From: Hydnum rufescens UP504
Taxonomy: Eukaryota > Basidiomycota > Agaricomycetes > Cantharellales > Hydnaceae
Length of the DNA stretch: 44,885 nucleotides
Reading direction: 5' to 3'
Assembly (NCBI GenBank): GCA_014904985.1
Contig: MU128918.1
Location: forward strand, 414,210 to 459,094
The position numbers and the translations under genes are program-made. Shown in pieces: positions 8,895 through 18,956 of the stretch. The stretch's first letter is position 1; every line of letters begins with the position of its first letter. The notes under the pieces were generated by a model. It did no database searches. It was not told the origin of the DNA and was given only the letters and a program-made list of their open reading frames with translations.

Positions 8895-10115
8895 ATGAGC
8901 CCACCATCCGGATTGCTTAGTATCGCCAATTTCCCTCCTACCCCTCATTCCGAAATGTCTGACAGTGCTCCAGTAGCCATTACCGCCGACCACCTCCAAC
9001 ACCTCCTCACTCAACTCCAACAACAGAATGCCGCCCTTCGAGAAGAACTGGACGACATGCGAAACCAAGGGACACACGTCGCAGGCTTTGTGTCCGCTGC
9101 AGTTCAGCAGACCCTCCAGCAACAACCCCCGCCTACCCAATCCACTCGTGAGGCCAAGGGGGCAGACCCCGAACCGTTCTCGGGCGACTGGAAGAAGACG
9201 GAAGGGTTCCTGTGCTCCGTCCGGCTGAATATTGCCCTCCAGCCCAGAGTCTACCCCACGGAGCTGCACAAAATCCTATACACCCTCTCCTGGATGAAGG
9301 ACGGAACCGCCGGAGCATGGGCAGAAAGTCTTTCCACCTCTTTCCTGGACCCCGAGACTCACAACCCATATGAGACCTTCGAGGAGTTCCTGGTTGCCTT
9401 CTAGAGTGCCTTTGGGGAGCCAGATCGAGAGTTCACCGCTCGGTTCCAACTTCGGAACCTGAAGCAGGGAAAGATGTCCGCCGAGGAGTACACCGTGCAC
9501 TTCGATGCCTTGGCTGGTCAAACTGGCTTCGGGGAAGAGGCCCTTATCGATGCATACCAACGAGGACTCAACGAATGGTTGCTGGAGAAAATGCACCTCA
9601 GCGACCTACCAGGGACCCTTGGAGGATGGCAGGACACGGCATGCCAGCTGGACAACTTATACCTCTGGTTCCAACAGGCTACGGCGAGCATGAACCCCTA
9701 TGCGCTGAGGAACCCTCCAACACCCACGGAGAAGCCCCGGACAACACCCCCTGCCCCCAGGCCAACCCCAGTGCCTCCCATGGCAACACATTCCTCATCA
9801 ACTTCGTTTGCCCCCATGGATGTAGACTCCACACGGAAGCAAGAGGCACGATGTTGTTACAACTGCCAGGAGCTGGGACACATCTCTCGTGACTGCCCGC
9901 ACCCACGAAAGCCGCAACAGTTCATCGGGCAACGGAAGACATTGGAGCAATCATCCGTGAGGAACTACGGAAGCTGTTCCCACCCGCAAAAGACACACCG
10001 GAACCCTCAGGATCTACTCCACAGGGTTTTCCCAATGGTCAGCAGTGAAGGATACATCCTGCCTGACCAACAGATTCACCCCCCTCCAAAACTGTACATA
10101 TGGAATCGGAAATGA
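8895..10115 (+). pseudogene. gag: gag (capsid-nucleocapsid) of the chromovirus
   Basis: Frame from ATG at 8895. It begins with a glutamine-rich helical region (LLTQLQQQNAALREEL), then the retrotransposon gag/capsid fold (PEPFSGDWKKTEGFL; W/F-rich helices to EEFLVAF), and a CCHC zinc knuckle CYNCQELGHISRDC near 9853-9894 that binds RNA. An in-frame TAG at 9402-9404 interrupts it at a position where related Gags have Trp, so a TGG-to-TAG change is likely. After the knuckle the natural frame appears shifted near 9940: the next frame reads AIIREELRKLFPPAKD, a better continuation. The protein would package the element's RNA; this copy is dead. Confidence 0.85.
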
Positions 10116-10242
10116 CATGTTTTTCTCTGATGATGAGAGTGATGATTCTGAAAATGTATCCACCTATACCAACCCCGTTTATAGCCCTCCACCCTCAATC
10201 TGCCTCCTCTCCGAAGACCCTAGATGAGCCACAGAAGTCAAG

Positions 10243-10587
10243 GTGAAAATCCAATCACCCCAGACTGGAGCCATCTGTGCCGGAACTGCTCTACTGGACT
10301 CCGGAGCAACCGGGATGTTCATGGACCCAGCCTTTGCAAAGGAGAACGGACTAGATGTACGGCCGCTCACCTGCCCCATCCCAGTCTATAATGTCGATGG
10401 AACGCTCAATGAGATGGGATCTGTCTGTGAAGAAGTAGAAGTCATCCTCCGGATTGATGACCACTCTGAACGGGTGGTGTTCTCCGTGATCGGACTGGGT
10501 AAAACCAAATTGATCATAGGGCACACCTGGCTCCACCACCACAACCCGGAGATCGACTGGACAACAGGGAAGCTGATGCTGACCTGA
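10243..10587 (+). pseudogene. pol: Retroviral-type aspartic protease domain of pol
   Basis: The domain contains the catalytic LLDSGATGMFMD motif (Asp of DSG) and a later IIGHTWLHHHNPEIDW block typical of Ty3 proteases. It cleaves the Gag-Pol precursor. The segment is in a different frame from gag. It ends in TGA at 10585-10587, after which the same frame resumes at 10609 with the linker before reverse transcriptase. The TGA makes it a broken polyprotein rather than a separate gene. Confidence 0.85.
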
Positions 10588-10608
10588 TGCCTGTCTGATT
10601 GCTGAGCA

Positions 10609-12240
10609 ATGATCCGGAGAATACGGAATACGGAATGCCGACGAGAGAGAGATGGTCGGAAAGCCATGGAGACACCCCGGAATGAACCCGCACCACTGGA
10701 TGATGATGATGAGACCCTGACCTTGGAAAAAGGGGATGCTATTTTTGCAGCCTACTTCCCTGATGACAGCGAACACTCTGAAATCGTCCGAGCAACATCC
10801 ACCCCTTCTCAGAGGCTGGCAGAGGCTGCTAAGGTGAAAGCAAACAAACCTGCCAAAACCTTCGAGGAGCTCGTACCCGAGGAATTCCGTGACTTCCAGG
10901 ACATGTTCTCCAAAGACTCCTTTGACCAACTCCCCACCCGGAAGCCATGGGACCACCACATTGAGTTCCAAGAAGGAACTCAGCTACCTCCTCCCGCCAA
11001 ACTGTTCCCACTGTCCCCAGGTGAACAGAAAGAACTTGACGACTTCCTGAAGGAGAATCTCGCTTCCGGTCGAATCTGTCCATCAAAGTCTCCAATGGCC
11101 GCTCCAGTGTTCTTTGTGAAGAAAAAGGATGCAGGGTTCTGCCTAGTCCAGGACTACCGGAAACTCAACGACATCATGGTTAAGAATGCATACCCCTTAC
11201 CCCTGATCTCTGACATCATCGATCGACTCCATGGAGCCAAAGTGTTCGGGAAACTCAACCTCCGGTGGGATTCCAGAACATCCAGATGGCAGAAGGAGAC
11301 GAATGGAAAGCAGCATTCCAGACAAACCGAGGACTGTTCGAACCGTTGGTAATGTTCTTCGGACTTTGCGACTCCCCTGGGACGTTCCAGAACATGATCA
11401 ATGATGTCCTCAGGGAATGGATTGACAACGGAGTATGCATTGTGTACCTGGATGACATCTTATGCTTTGCCAAGACTTGAGAAGAGTATGTCCAAGGCGT
11501 CCGAGGCATCCTACAGACCCTCCGGGAAAACAAACTCTTCCTGAAACCGGAGAAGTGTGAGTTCTTCCGAGATCGGATTGAATACCTGGGGATGATATTC
11601 ACGCCAGACCATGTGGAGATGGACCCTGTCAAAGTCGGAGGCGTAACGGACTGGCTGGAGCCCAAAAACCTGAAAGAAACACAGTCATTCTTAGGGTTCA
11701 TTAACTTCTACCGACGATTCATTCAGGATTTCGCCAAAGTTGCCAGACCTCTAAACAACCTCACCCGGAAAGACACACCCTTCCTGGTGGACCGATGCAG
11801 AATGTAATGCCTTCCTCAAACTGAAAGCCCTCGTCACTTCTGCACTGATCCTGGTGTTTCCCTCCGAGTCCGGATGCTTCCGAGTGGAGGCAGACACCTC
11901 TGGGTATGCAACAGGAGCTGTACTCTCCCAACTCCAAGATGATGGGAAGTGGCACCCAGTGGGCTTCTTGTCAAAAAGCTTATCCGAGGCCGAGAGAAAC
12001 TATGACATCTACAACAAGGAACTCTTAGCCATCATCCGGGCCTTGGAAGCTTGGAGACACTACCTCGAAGGTTCCCCTCACTCAGTCGAGATCTTGATGG
12101 ACCACCAGAACCTCCAGTACTTCCAGTCTGCCCAGAAGTTGAACCGGAGGCAAGCCTGGTGGAGCATATTCCTCTCTCGGTTCAACTTCACCCTCCAACA
12201 CCGTTCCGGGACACAGTCTGGGAAGCCTGATGCCCTCTCA
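10609..12240 (+). pseudogene. pol: Reverse transcriptase and RNase H domains of pol
   Basis: Reverse transcriptase motifs appear in order: APVFFVKKKD and LVQDYRKLND, NAYPLPLI, then a one-base loss near 11263 moves GDEWKAAFQTNRGLFEPLVM and the catalytic IVYLDDILCF (about 11437-11466) into another frame. A TGA at 11478-11480 replaces a residue that is usually Arg (CGA to TGA). The thumb/connection SFLGFINFYRRFI follows, then a frameshift near 11800. RNase H has DTSGYATGAVLSQ, NKELLAIIRALEAWRHYL and LSRFNF..SGTQSGKPDALSR. At least four lesions separate the blocks. Catalytic residues themselves are intact. The activity would be copying RNA into cDNA in virus-like particles. Confidence 0.9.
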
Positions 12241-12314
12241 CGCTGGTCAGACCATCCATGCGGGGACTCTGACAATTCCAATGTGGTGCTCCTGAAACTG
12301 GCCACCTTCCAGAC

Positions 12315-13904
12315 ATGGCCACCGACTCCCTGGAGGTCATCACAGTTGAAGGACCCAGCCGGAGCCTGATGGCACGGATTAAAAGGGCAACGGAGATCGA
12401 CGATAAAGTGGTCCAGATTGTTAAGGAGCTGAATGGGGATGGACCAAAGACACACCTCAAGGATTGGGAACTCCATGGCTCCACAGTTCTCTACCAAGGC
12501 CGCGTATATGTCCCATTGGACCCCAAACTCTGTCATGACCTCGTGCACGAGCACCATGATACTCCGACCATGGGTCACCCTGGACAGTGGAAGACGTACG
12601 AGCTGGTATCCTGCCACTACTGGTGGCCGGGGATGTCTCAATACATTGCAACCTATGTCTCTACCTGTGACACTTGCAACCGGACGAAAACCTTCCCCTC
12701 CAAGCCGTCCAGAACACTCCACCCCAACCCTGTGCCGGACCGTCGAATGGCAGGTCATATCTGTGGACATGATCATGGAACTCCCGGAATCACATGGATT
12801 TGACAGCATGATGATCGTTGTCGATCGATTATCCAAATGAATCCATGCCATGCCCACGACCACCACAGTCGATTCTGCCGGGTTGCCCATCTGTTCCAAG
12901 ACAATGTGTGGAGACATCACGGCCTTCCGGAAACCATTATCAGTGACTGAGGCACCACCTTCACTTCCAAGTTCATGAAGGAGCTGAACTCACTCCTTGG
13001 CATTAAAATGAACTTCTCGACAGCATTCCACCCCCAGACAGATGGACAGACGGAGCGTGTCAATCAGGAAATTGAGCAATACCTCTGGATCTTTGTTAAC
13101 CACCAGCAGAACGACTGGGCGGAATGGCTCCCTATTGCGGAATTCGCATATAACAACCATGTGCACTCCTCTACATGCCAGACCCCGTTCCAGCTGGACT
13201 CCAGACAGGACCCTTGCCTTGGCACTGAACCAGTCCATGCCAGGACGGTTGAAGCCACCTCGGACTTCATCACTCGGATGTGGAAGGCTACGGATGAAGC
13301 CCAGGCTGCCTTACGGAGGGCTGCAGAAGACATGGCACACTTCTATGATGCCCACCGCACAGACGCTCCAGAATACACAATTGGCGACCAAGTTTGGCTA
13401 GACGCACATGACATCTCCACTGACCGCCCCACCAAAAAACTCTCCGACAAATGGCTTGGACCCTATAAGGTTGATAAAGTCATCTCCTGCTCTGCCATCT
13501 GTCTCAAACTCCCTGCCTCCATGCGTATCCACCCAGTGTTCCATGTATCCAAACTCCGCCCCTTCCGACCGGACCTGATTGCAGAGCGCACAACTCACCC
13601 CCCACCACCCCCAATCTTACGAGGAGGTGAAGAGGAGTATGAAGTTGAGTGAATCGAGAATTCCAGGTATTTCCGCCGGAAACTCCAGTACCTAGTGAAG
13701 TGGAAGGGGTACCCGGCTTCCGACAATGAGTGGGTCCCCGAAGCCAACCTGGACAATGCCCCGGAGGCCGTTCAGGAATTCCACCAGACTCATCTGGAGG
13801 CCCTGAGACGCATTAATGCCGTGGAGTTCGCATCCATACCGTTCCGGACCACCCAGTTCCTTACGGAGTCTCCGACGGACCTCCCAGACTGGTCAACGCA
13901 CTGA
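12315..13904 (+). pseudogene. pol: Integrase with C-terminal chromodomain of pol
   Basis: The HHCC zinc-binding N-domain spans about 12545-12690 (MGHPGQWKTY, HYWWPGMSQYI, CDTCNRTK). The DDE core is split: first Asp in VDMIMELP (about 12765, shifted frame), second Asp in IISD (about 12945) directly followed by TGA, and Glu in HPQTDGQTERVNQEIEQYL (about 13030-13085). A GPY/F-like WLGPYKVDKVI follows. The chromodomain is YFRRKLQYLVKWKGY and NEWVPEANL (13665-13760), after a TGA at 13650. The frame ends at 13904. Chromodomains steer insertion to methylated-histone chromatin in this group. Stops at 12837, 12948 and 13650 include CGA-to-TGA-compatible changes. Confidence 0.9.
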
Positions 13905-13984
13905 TGGATTCAAGGAACAATGTATTTACAAGGAGGAAAGAAAAAGGAAAAAGGGAGGAGTGGAAGACAGAACAACAACTCGGA

Positions 13985-14398
13985 CTACTCATCGCCCTCG
14001 CCCTCGTCATCATTGTCCTCATCGTCCATGTCATCATCCTCGCCATCAACATCGTCGTTACCACCCTCGCTATCCGTTATGTTGATGGGCTCCTCGGTAC
14101 ACTGACGCTTGATCCCGCGTCCGGACGACGGACCCCCACCGGAGGCCAGCTCGACTGTTCCAGACCTGATCCCCATCCACTCTGGACTTGGGACCGGAGG
14201 ATGAGAAACCACCTGGCGAGGGACCAGGTGCCGGGCGATGGCCTGGAGAGAGTCTTGCATCTCCCCCACCGAGAACGCCATCTCCTCCGTGAGCCTGGCC
14301 TCCTCCTGTGCCTCCCTCAACACCTGCGCAGCCTCTTCATGGCGAAGACGAGCTTCTTCGAACAGAGAACGATTATTGCCTGACATGTTACGTGGCAC
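13985..14398 (-). CDS. Antisense ORF inside the chromovirus: coiled-coil acidic protein
   Basis: A 137-codon frame from ATG at 14398 lies antisense to the element, between the end of pol and the 3' LTR. The first half is a charged heptad-like helix (LFEEARLRHEEAAQVLREAQ), then a Pro/Gly/Ser linker, a possible basic patch RGIKRQC and an almost purely Asp/Glu C-terminus. It is uninterrupted, although gag and pol in the same copy carry about ten lesions. It could be a real element-encoded antisense gene, or a chance product of low-complexity GAC/GTC-rich DNA. I do not recognise a family. No promoter was identified. Confidence 0.4.
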   Translation of the reverse strand: MPRNMSGNNRSLFEEARLRHEEAAQVLREAQEEARLTEEMAFSVGEMQDSLQAIARHLVPRQVVSHPPVPSPEWMGIRSGTVELASGGGPSSGRGIKRQCTEEPINITDSEGGNDDVDGEDDDMDDEDNDDEGEGDE

Positions 14399-14457
14399 AA
14401 GAATTCTGGATGTTTCTGCGGATCAATCCTTCCTGCCCGCTCGGGACAATCGGGCTT

Positions 14458-14470
14458 AAGAAGGGGGTAA
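14458..14470 (+). other. Polypurine tract of the chromovirus
   Basis: AAGAAGGGGGTAA directly precedes the 3' LTR start TGTCAG and is the expected plus-strand primer for reverse transcription. Confidence 0.8.
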
Positions 14471-15094
14471 TGTCAGAGTTCGTCTGTTTCCCAGTTACTT
14501 CCGGATTTGTTTCCGGATTTGTTCCGGTTTGTTTCCAGTTTGTTTCCGGTTTGTCCCCGTCTCCATTTCATCTCCCCTTCATTTCCTCGTTTCCTTTACT
14601 TCCGGTTCCCACACATTTACCCCTGGCCCTGCCCCTGTCCCCTCCACTTTCCCATCCCCTGCCCACTCCCCCTCTTGTGCCTGCCCCCCTGTAACCACCT
14701 CTCATTAAGTGATCAATCCCCCATAGTATAGGAACTATGTATAAGTAGTCCGGGGTGAGATCCAGAGATTCAGCTTTGGTCTCTCAGGATTTCTGCTTCT
14801 ACTCCGGACTACAGGTTAGCCTCACTGTACCTATTCCCTTAATGTTAATCTCAGGATTTCCGCTTCTACTCCGGACTACAGTCCGAGTACCTTCCAGCTG
14901 ACTCCGTGAGCTTAAGGACCCCTGTGCTCGTTTCCGCCTAGTCCCTTCTGGGCTGCTGGATAGCCTCTCCGTCCCATCCTCATTATCTCGTTCTTGCCCG
15001 GATTCTCCCGGACCTAGCCGGACTTACACTGGACTTAGTTGGAGTTATCTGTGTTTATATTTGTTTGGTGCTCTCGTTGCAGCGTGGCCTGACA
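14471..15094 (+). repeat. 3' LTR (624 bp)
   Basis: Direct copy of 8242-8876, beginning TGTCAGAGTT and ending GTGGCCTGACA. It is slightly shorter through small deletions in the GTTTGTTTCCGG-type tract. Confidence 0.95.
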
Positions 15095-15647
15095 AATATC
15101 CTCCAAATTCCAATAATAGATGAGTTTAGTGCGTCCAGTAAACCAAAGCAGACTGCCGAATTTGCGGCCGAGAAAGGACTTGGACCCAAAATCCTCGCCG
15201 AACACCTGGCTCTCATCACAGTTCCCCTTCACCCTCCCCACAATTTCTGATCCAGAGGTTATCCCTATGTAGTTTGACCTCTGGGTTTTCTTCTTTGATG
15301 TACCCCTCAAAATTCACATTTCAGTGGAGCTAGTACTGTTGCAATATGGATATAATTGATTCAGGTAAGGAGTAAAATCGTGTGACACAAGTCTCTGAGA
15401 CCAGAATGGAGAGAAGGACTCTTCCTGAGGGAATGTCTGGTGTCATCCATACAGTGTCTACCATGCGCAAAGCTTGTGCACTGACGACGTACTTAAGAAT
15501 TTTGCCCACTTTGTGGTACAGTAATATGACTGTTACATCTTGTAGACTGCAGCATGGGATGGACAGTTCGGGAGGCAAAGGTGTCTTATTAGAAGGGGAC
15601 CATGGAGTCACTGTGCCAAAGTCCAGCTCTAGAGACATACATGCATG

Positions 15648-15990
15648 TCACAAGAGAATGACAAAATTATTTCTATCACCCATCCGCAAAGTCTGCTTTG
15701 CAGTTAATTCAGATGGCAAAGTCTCCTCCCCCAGGTGAGTCTGCTCTCCACTAACAGACAACTGCTCTGCCTGACAGAGGACATATATCAACTTTCCACC
15801 TTGCTTATGGCACTCTTTGACAATGGAGAAACCCACCACCGCAAGAATTTGTGTTAGTCGCTGAAAGTTCAGATATCATGAGTTTGAACATATGGGAGAG
15901 GAAGCACAATGAACAAGAGTCCTCTAGTCTGAAGGAATATGTGCGCAAGATGCAGCATTTTCCCTATATACAGAGAGAGTTCTCAGTTGA
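15648..15990 (-). pseudogene. BMT2: 25S rRNA adenine methyltransferase Bmt2-like, left-arm 3' part
   Basis: On the minus strand the segment ends VGFSIVKECHKQGGKLIYVL..NNFVILL with a stop at 15648, matching the right-arm copy, where LPLPYVQNSRYLDFQRL precedes it. These are C-terminal blocks of Bmt2 (DUF3321 family), a nucleolar SAM-dependent enzyme that methylates a 25S rRNA adenine. Only the C-terminal part is recognisable; upstream sequence blends into the arm junction near 16100. It converges on DUG3 (stop 15250), a tail-to-tail order kept in the right arm. The identity rests on the LPLPxVxNSRYL motif and needs a profile search; confidence is moderate. Confidence 0.5.
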
Positions 15991-16270
15991 CGACTATCAC
16001 TCACATCTCCCGGGTGATTTTCACCTCGGTCTCAAGCCTGCAGTACAAAGTTGAGAACAAAGCTCAAACTAATGACATCCCATTGTCCAGCATTTGTTGC
16101 CACATCGATCTGAAGAAAGTCTTGCTGTTTGATTAAAGGATGTCTTGATCGAAGATCTATGGGGGTATTGGATATCCATGATCTATATCGATCATAGTTG
16201 TCTGGCTTCAGGGCTCCTGCAGGGAATGCCCTTCAGTATGGCAGGCCGATTGTTCCAAAATTAATTTTGA

Positions 16271-16487
16271 CTCCACACCCACTTTTTTTCTCCCTCCCCC
16301 CCCCTCTTTCATCCCTTCCTCTATCAAATTTCTCAGCACACTCTCTCAGAATTCTCTCGCGATATTCAAAATTCAGAGTTCCCTCAGGCTTATTTAAGTC
16401 TTTGGTTTCCATATTCATTTGACTAGTCTTCCCTCAGTGTGAATACCATGTACACGTGATTATCGCCTGTTGTTGCTTGTGGGCTAG
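16271..16487 (-). repeat. Dispersed repeat R, copy 2
   Basis: Reverse complement of the repeat at 497-711, including the T-rich complement of GGGAGAAAAAAAGTGGGTG. It is part of the left-arm block and is mirrored at 39895-40104. Confidence 0.8.
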
Positions 16488-16839
16488 TGAACTTATGCAC
16501 TAAGATCTTACTTTAGATAGTCCTGGCAGGATGTGTGAAAGATTCCACCAAAGGTGGAAGCTCTTGCATGAGAAACTGGAGACTGGCTGACTGTGCTGGG
16601 CGGGCGGGCGGGTTCTCATGACTTTGGCCAGAACTCTCTAGAGGGTGGGCAGGTGGTGACAGAAAGCAAGCAGGACTGTCTGCAAGACGCAGGGTGTGCA
16701 AAAATTCCAAGTGCATCATCAGTGCACGAGCTTCACCCATGGCAGATGTAGATGATGCCAGACATTCCCTCTGGAAGAGTCCTCTCCATTCTGGTCTCAG
16801 AGACTTGTGTCGCACAATTTTACTCCTGACCTGAATCAA

Positions 16840-17215
16840 TTATATCCATATTGCAACAGTACTAGCTCCACTGAAGCATTGAAAGAAGCTGCAAACAAAG
16901 TGAATATCGAGGGGTGCATCAAAGAAGAAAACCCAGAGGCCAAACTATATAGGGATAACCTCTGGATCGGTGATTGTGGGGGAGACTGAAAAGGAACCAC
17001 GATGAGAGCCAGGTGTTCAGCAAGGATTTTGCATCCAAAGTCCTTTCTCGGCCGCAAATTCGGCAGTCTGCTTTGATTTACTGGATGCGCTAAACTCATC
17101 TATTATTGGAATTTGGAGGATATTCATCTATAGAGGCAGGTCACTTCAGCATTGCTAGAGTCACGGCCTGCATGTGACATGTGGACGTGCCTTCGGGGTG
17201 ATCACTGGGAGATAC
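16840..17215 (-). pseudogene. Second, partial DUG3 3' end (left arm)
   Basis: The minus strand repeats only the end of DUG3: the intron with its 3' splice site, the VITPK exon, the GC-AG intron, and MNILQIPIIDEF followed by a serine-rich tail with a frameshift. Upstream of it, in place of DUG3, lies the unknown ORF at 17202-17486. It lies head-on to the fuller DUG3 copy of the same arm, so each arm itself contains an inverted partial repeat. Non-functional. Confidence 0.7.
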
Positions 17216-17486
17216 ATAGAAATGAGATAAAAATGAGGACTCCACCATTAGATTCGAGGCAGAAACAGCACACAATAAGGGAATACAGACTTATTCGCTC
17301 CTTTGTTAGTCCATACTCCTGTGCTTGCATGATTTCGGGCTGAACCACGAGTGAACTCTTCTGCATTACAAGCAGAAAGGCCCCCGATTCGACTTCAAGC
17401 ACCCTCTGCGGCTCATCCAGAGGATGTACACCAGAAGTCTCCCACATCCTGGTCATGGCCCTTTCTTGATAGTTGTGAAGCACCAT
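17202..17486 (-). other. Unknown ORF joined to the DUG3 fragment (left arm)
   Basis: A 94-codon frame begins MVLHNYQERAMTRMWET and runs into the DUG3 intron sequence, where it stops. The same frame is open in the right arm (38881-39165) with few changes. I do not recognise it. The N-terminal two-thirds (to KERISL) could be an exon of a separate gene fused to DUG3 debris by duplication; the last third is translated DUG3 intron. Confidence 0.35.
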
Positions 17487-18956
17487 GACATAGGTCTGTA
17501 GTTTCTTGGATATTTCTGTACGTTACACTCATCGACTTTGAGCCTCTGGTGTTGTAAAGTTTCTAGGTATTCATAGGTAGACCGGCTTCATGGATGGAAG
17601 GATTCAGGGTGAGTGATGATGAACTTTCTTCTTTCAGCGATAATCATAAGTCCACAGCAGATGGATCAATGACCATAGCTGCAGGCCCATCAGTGATATT
17701 TGAGGAGTCTAAACAGGCCTGTTTTTGGAGAAAACCGGATGCACATGGAACAATTGTCCTCCAAGAAGGAATGACAATTGCGTGCCTGGATGCCGGCCCT
17801 GCAGGCAGAACTCGATGCCGAGCTGGTCCACGAGGAGGAGAAATGTGAAAAAGCACATGATACACACATCCCCGTGACCCACCAAAGAAGGAATCTAAAG
17901 ATACCCATGGCACATACCCCTCACATCACCTTTCTGCTCCTGTGTTCAAGCGAACCGCTGACAAAGGCACTTCCCCTGCCACAAAAGCCGTCATCTAGTC
18001 TCCCAGACCTGAATTTAATTCTCATTGCAGAAAAACACTCAGACCCCATTCCCACAGTTGCTCATCCCTCACAGGTGGCCGATGCTCTGGACCAGTTAAA
18101 TCACCCCAAAACTGAAGTTCTGGCTCAAACTGAGGTGCCAGTGGGGCCACCATCCATAGACTATCCACCACCATTTGATGACCCTCATTTCAAACGCCAC
18201 AAGCTGAATTCACATATCAATATTTACTTCTCTCACAAATCACATTTGTGTAATGTCATTATAATCCTAATGTCAGATCACAGGAGTTCTCCCATGAAGA
18301 CCTTCAAGAGTATCTTAGAGGCCGATACTATATTTTGCCATTGTGCCTGTATTTTGTTGCTCGACTTACGCCCAGTCGACAGGCTTATGAAGTACCCCTA
18401 GCAGGGGATAGGGTTACCATAGCCATCATCGCAGAATGTGGCCCAATATCCGTCTCCCATGCCAAGTCCACTGGAGACTCATCTGGTGATGGCCCAAAGA
18501 AGACATCAGGTTGCAAATATCTCACACTAAAGCTCGTCGACTTTGGCCATACAGGGTCAGATTCTCAGAGTTCCAAAGCGGTGATCAAGGGCGATACAGT
18601 CCTTAATCTCATTCTCTTCAAGGTGGACAGTTACTCTACTATCCATAATTCTGATGGGCTTTCTGATCATGTATATCATGGTGGGAGTGGGGGGGCATTT
18701 GAAGCTTGCGCCAACTTCCGCCAAGGAACAGTTATAGCAATCTTGAATTTAAAGATACTGAAACCCTTTCAGGTGGGCATTCATTTTATTATATTAGGGT
18801 TGCATCCTCTAATCAGCCAGCCTTCCATGATAGAAAGGAGCAACCAAACCCCATCTGACAGATAATGTCCTTGCACTGACTCCTGAAAATGCAAGTTCTA
18901 CAGTATAGTGATCATCGGCCAGTCAAGAGATCTTGGTACTAGCCATGCGCTAAAGA

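Larger units (their letters stand above)
8242..15094 (+). mobile_element. Chromodomain Ty3/gypsy LTR retrotransposon (Tf1/sushi-like)
   Basis: A 6.85-kb element with 5-bp target duplication AATAT (8237-8241 and 15095-15099), TGTCAG..CTGACA ends, two LTRs, a self-primer PBS, gag, protease, reverse transcriptase, RNase H, integrase, chromodomain and a polypurine tract, all on the plus strand. The uninterrupted right-arm DUG3 sequence confirms the empty site. Gag and pol carry several stops and frameshifts, so the copy is dead, but both LTRs are complete. The order RT-RH-IN-CHD identifies it as a chromovirus. Confidence 0.95.
7550..15250 (+). pseudogene. DUG3: Glutamine amidotransferase DUG3, left-arm copy, split by a retrotransposon
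   Basis: Plus-strand exon pieces match Dug3, the class-II glutamine amidotransferase subunit of the Dug2-Dug3 glutathione-degrading complex. A helix region is followed by an intron (7671-7729), then PSLLNFFVTDG, YDEAAS, SEYAPGGHYRMSKSD, IIMVASELLTFEK (about 7905-8000), ADWMEIKMNT, VITPK (about 8155-8168), a GC-AG intron, and finally MNILQIPIIDEF. The last exon is cut after AATAT by the chromovirus and resumes at 15095, running to TGA at 15250. The N-terminal third, with the catalytic Cys2, is missing: the second foldback element and a deletion replace it. A TGA also lies in the first exon (near 7629). Non-functional. BMT2 converges on it, as in the right arm. Confidence 0.8.
16130..17762. repeat. 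Left-arm inner block of the large inverted duplication
   Basis: This block is the reverse complement of about 38612-40298. Colinearity continues outward through BMT2, DUG3 and VTC1. Similarity ends at CAATTGTCCTC (17755-17765 here, near 38612 in the right arm), just before the MCM10 start. The block includes dispersed repeat R, a second partial DUG3 3' copy and an unknown ORF. The two copies differ by scattered substitutions and small indels. Confidence 0.88.
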
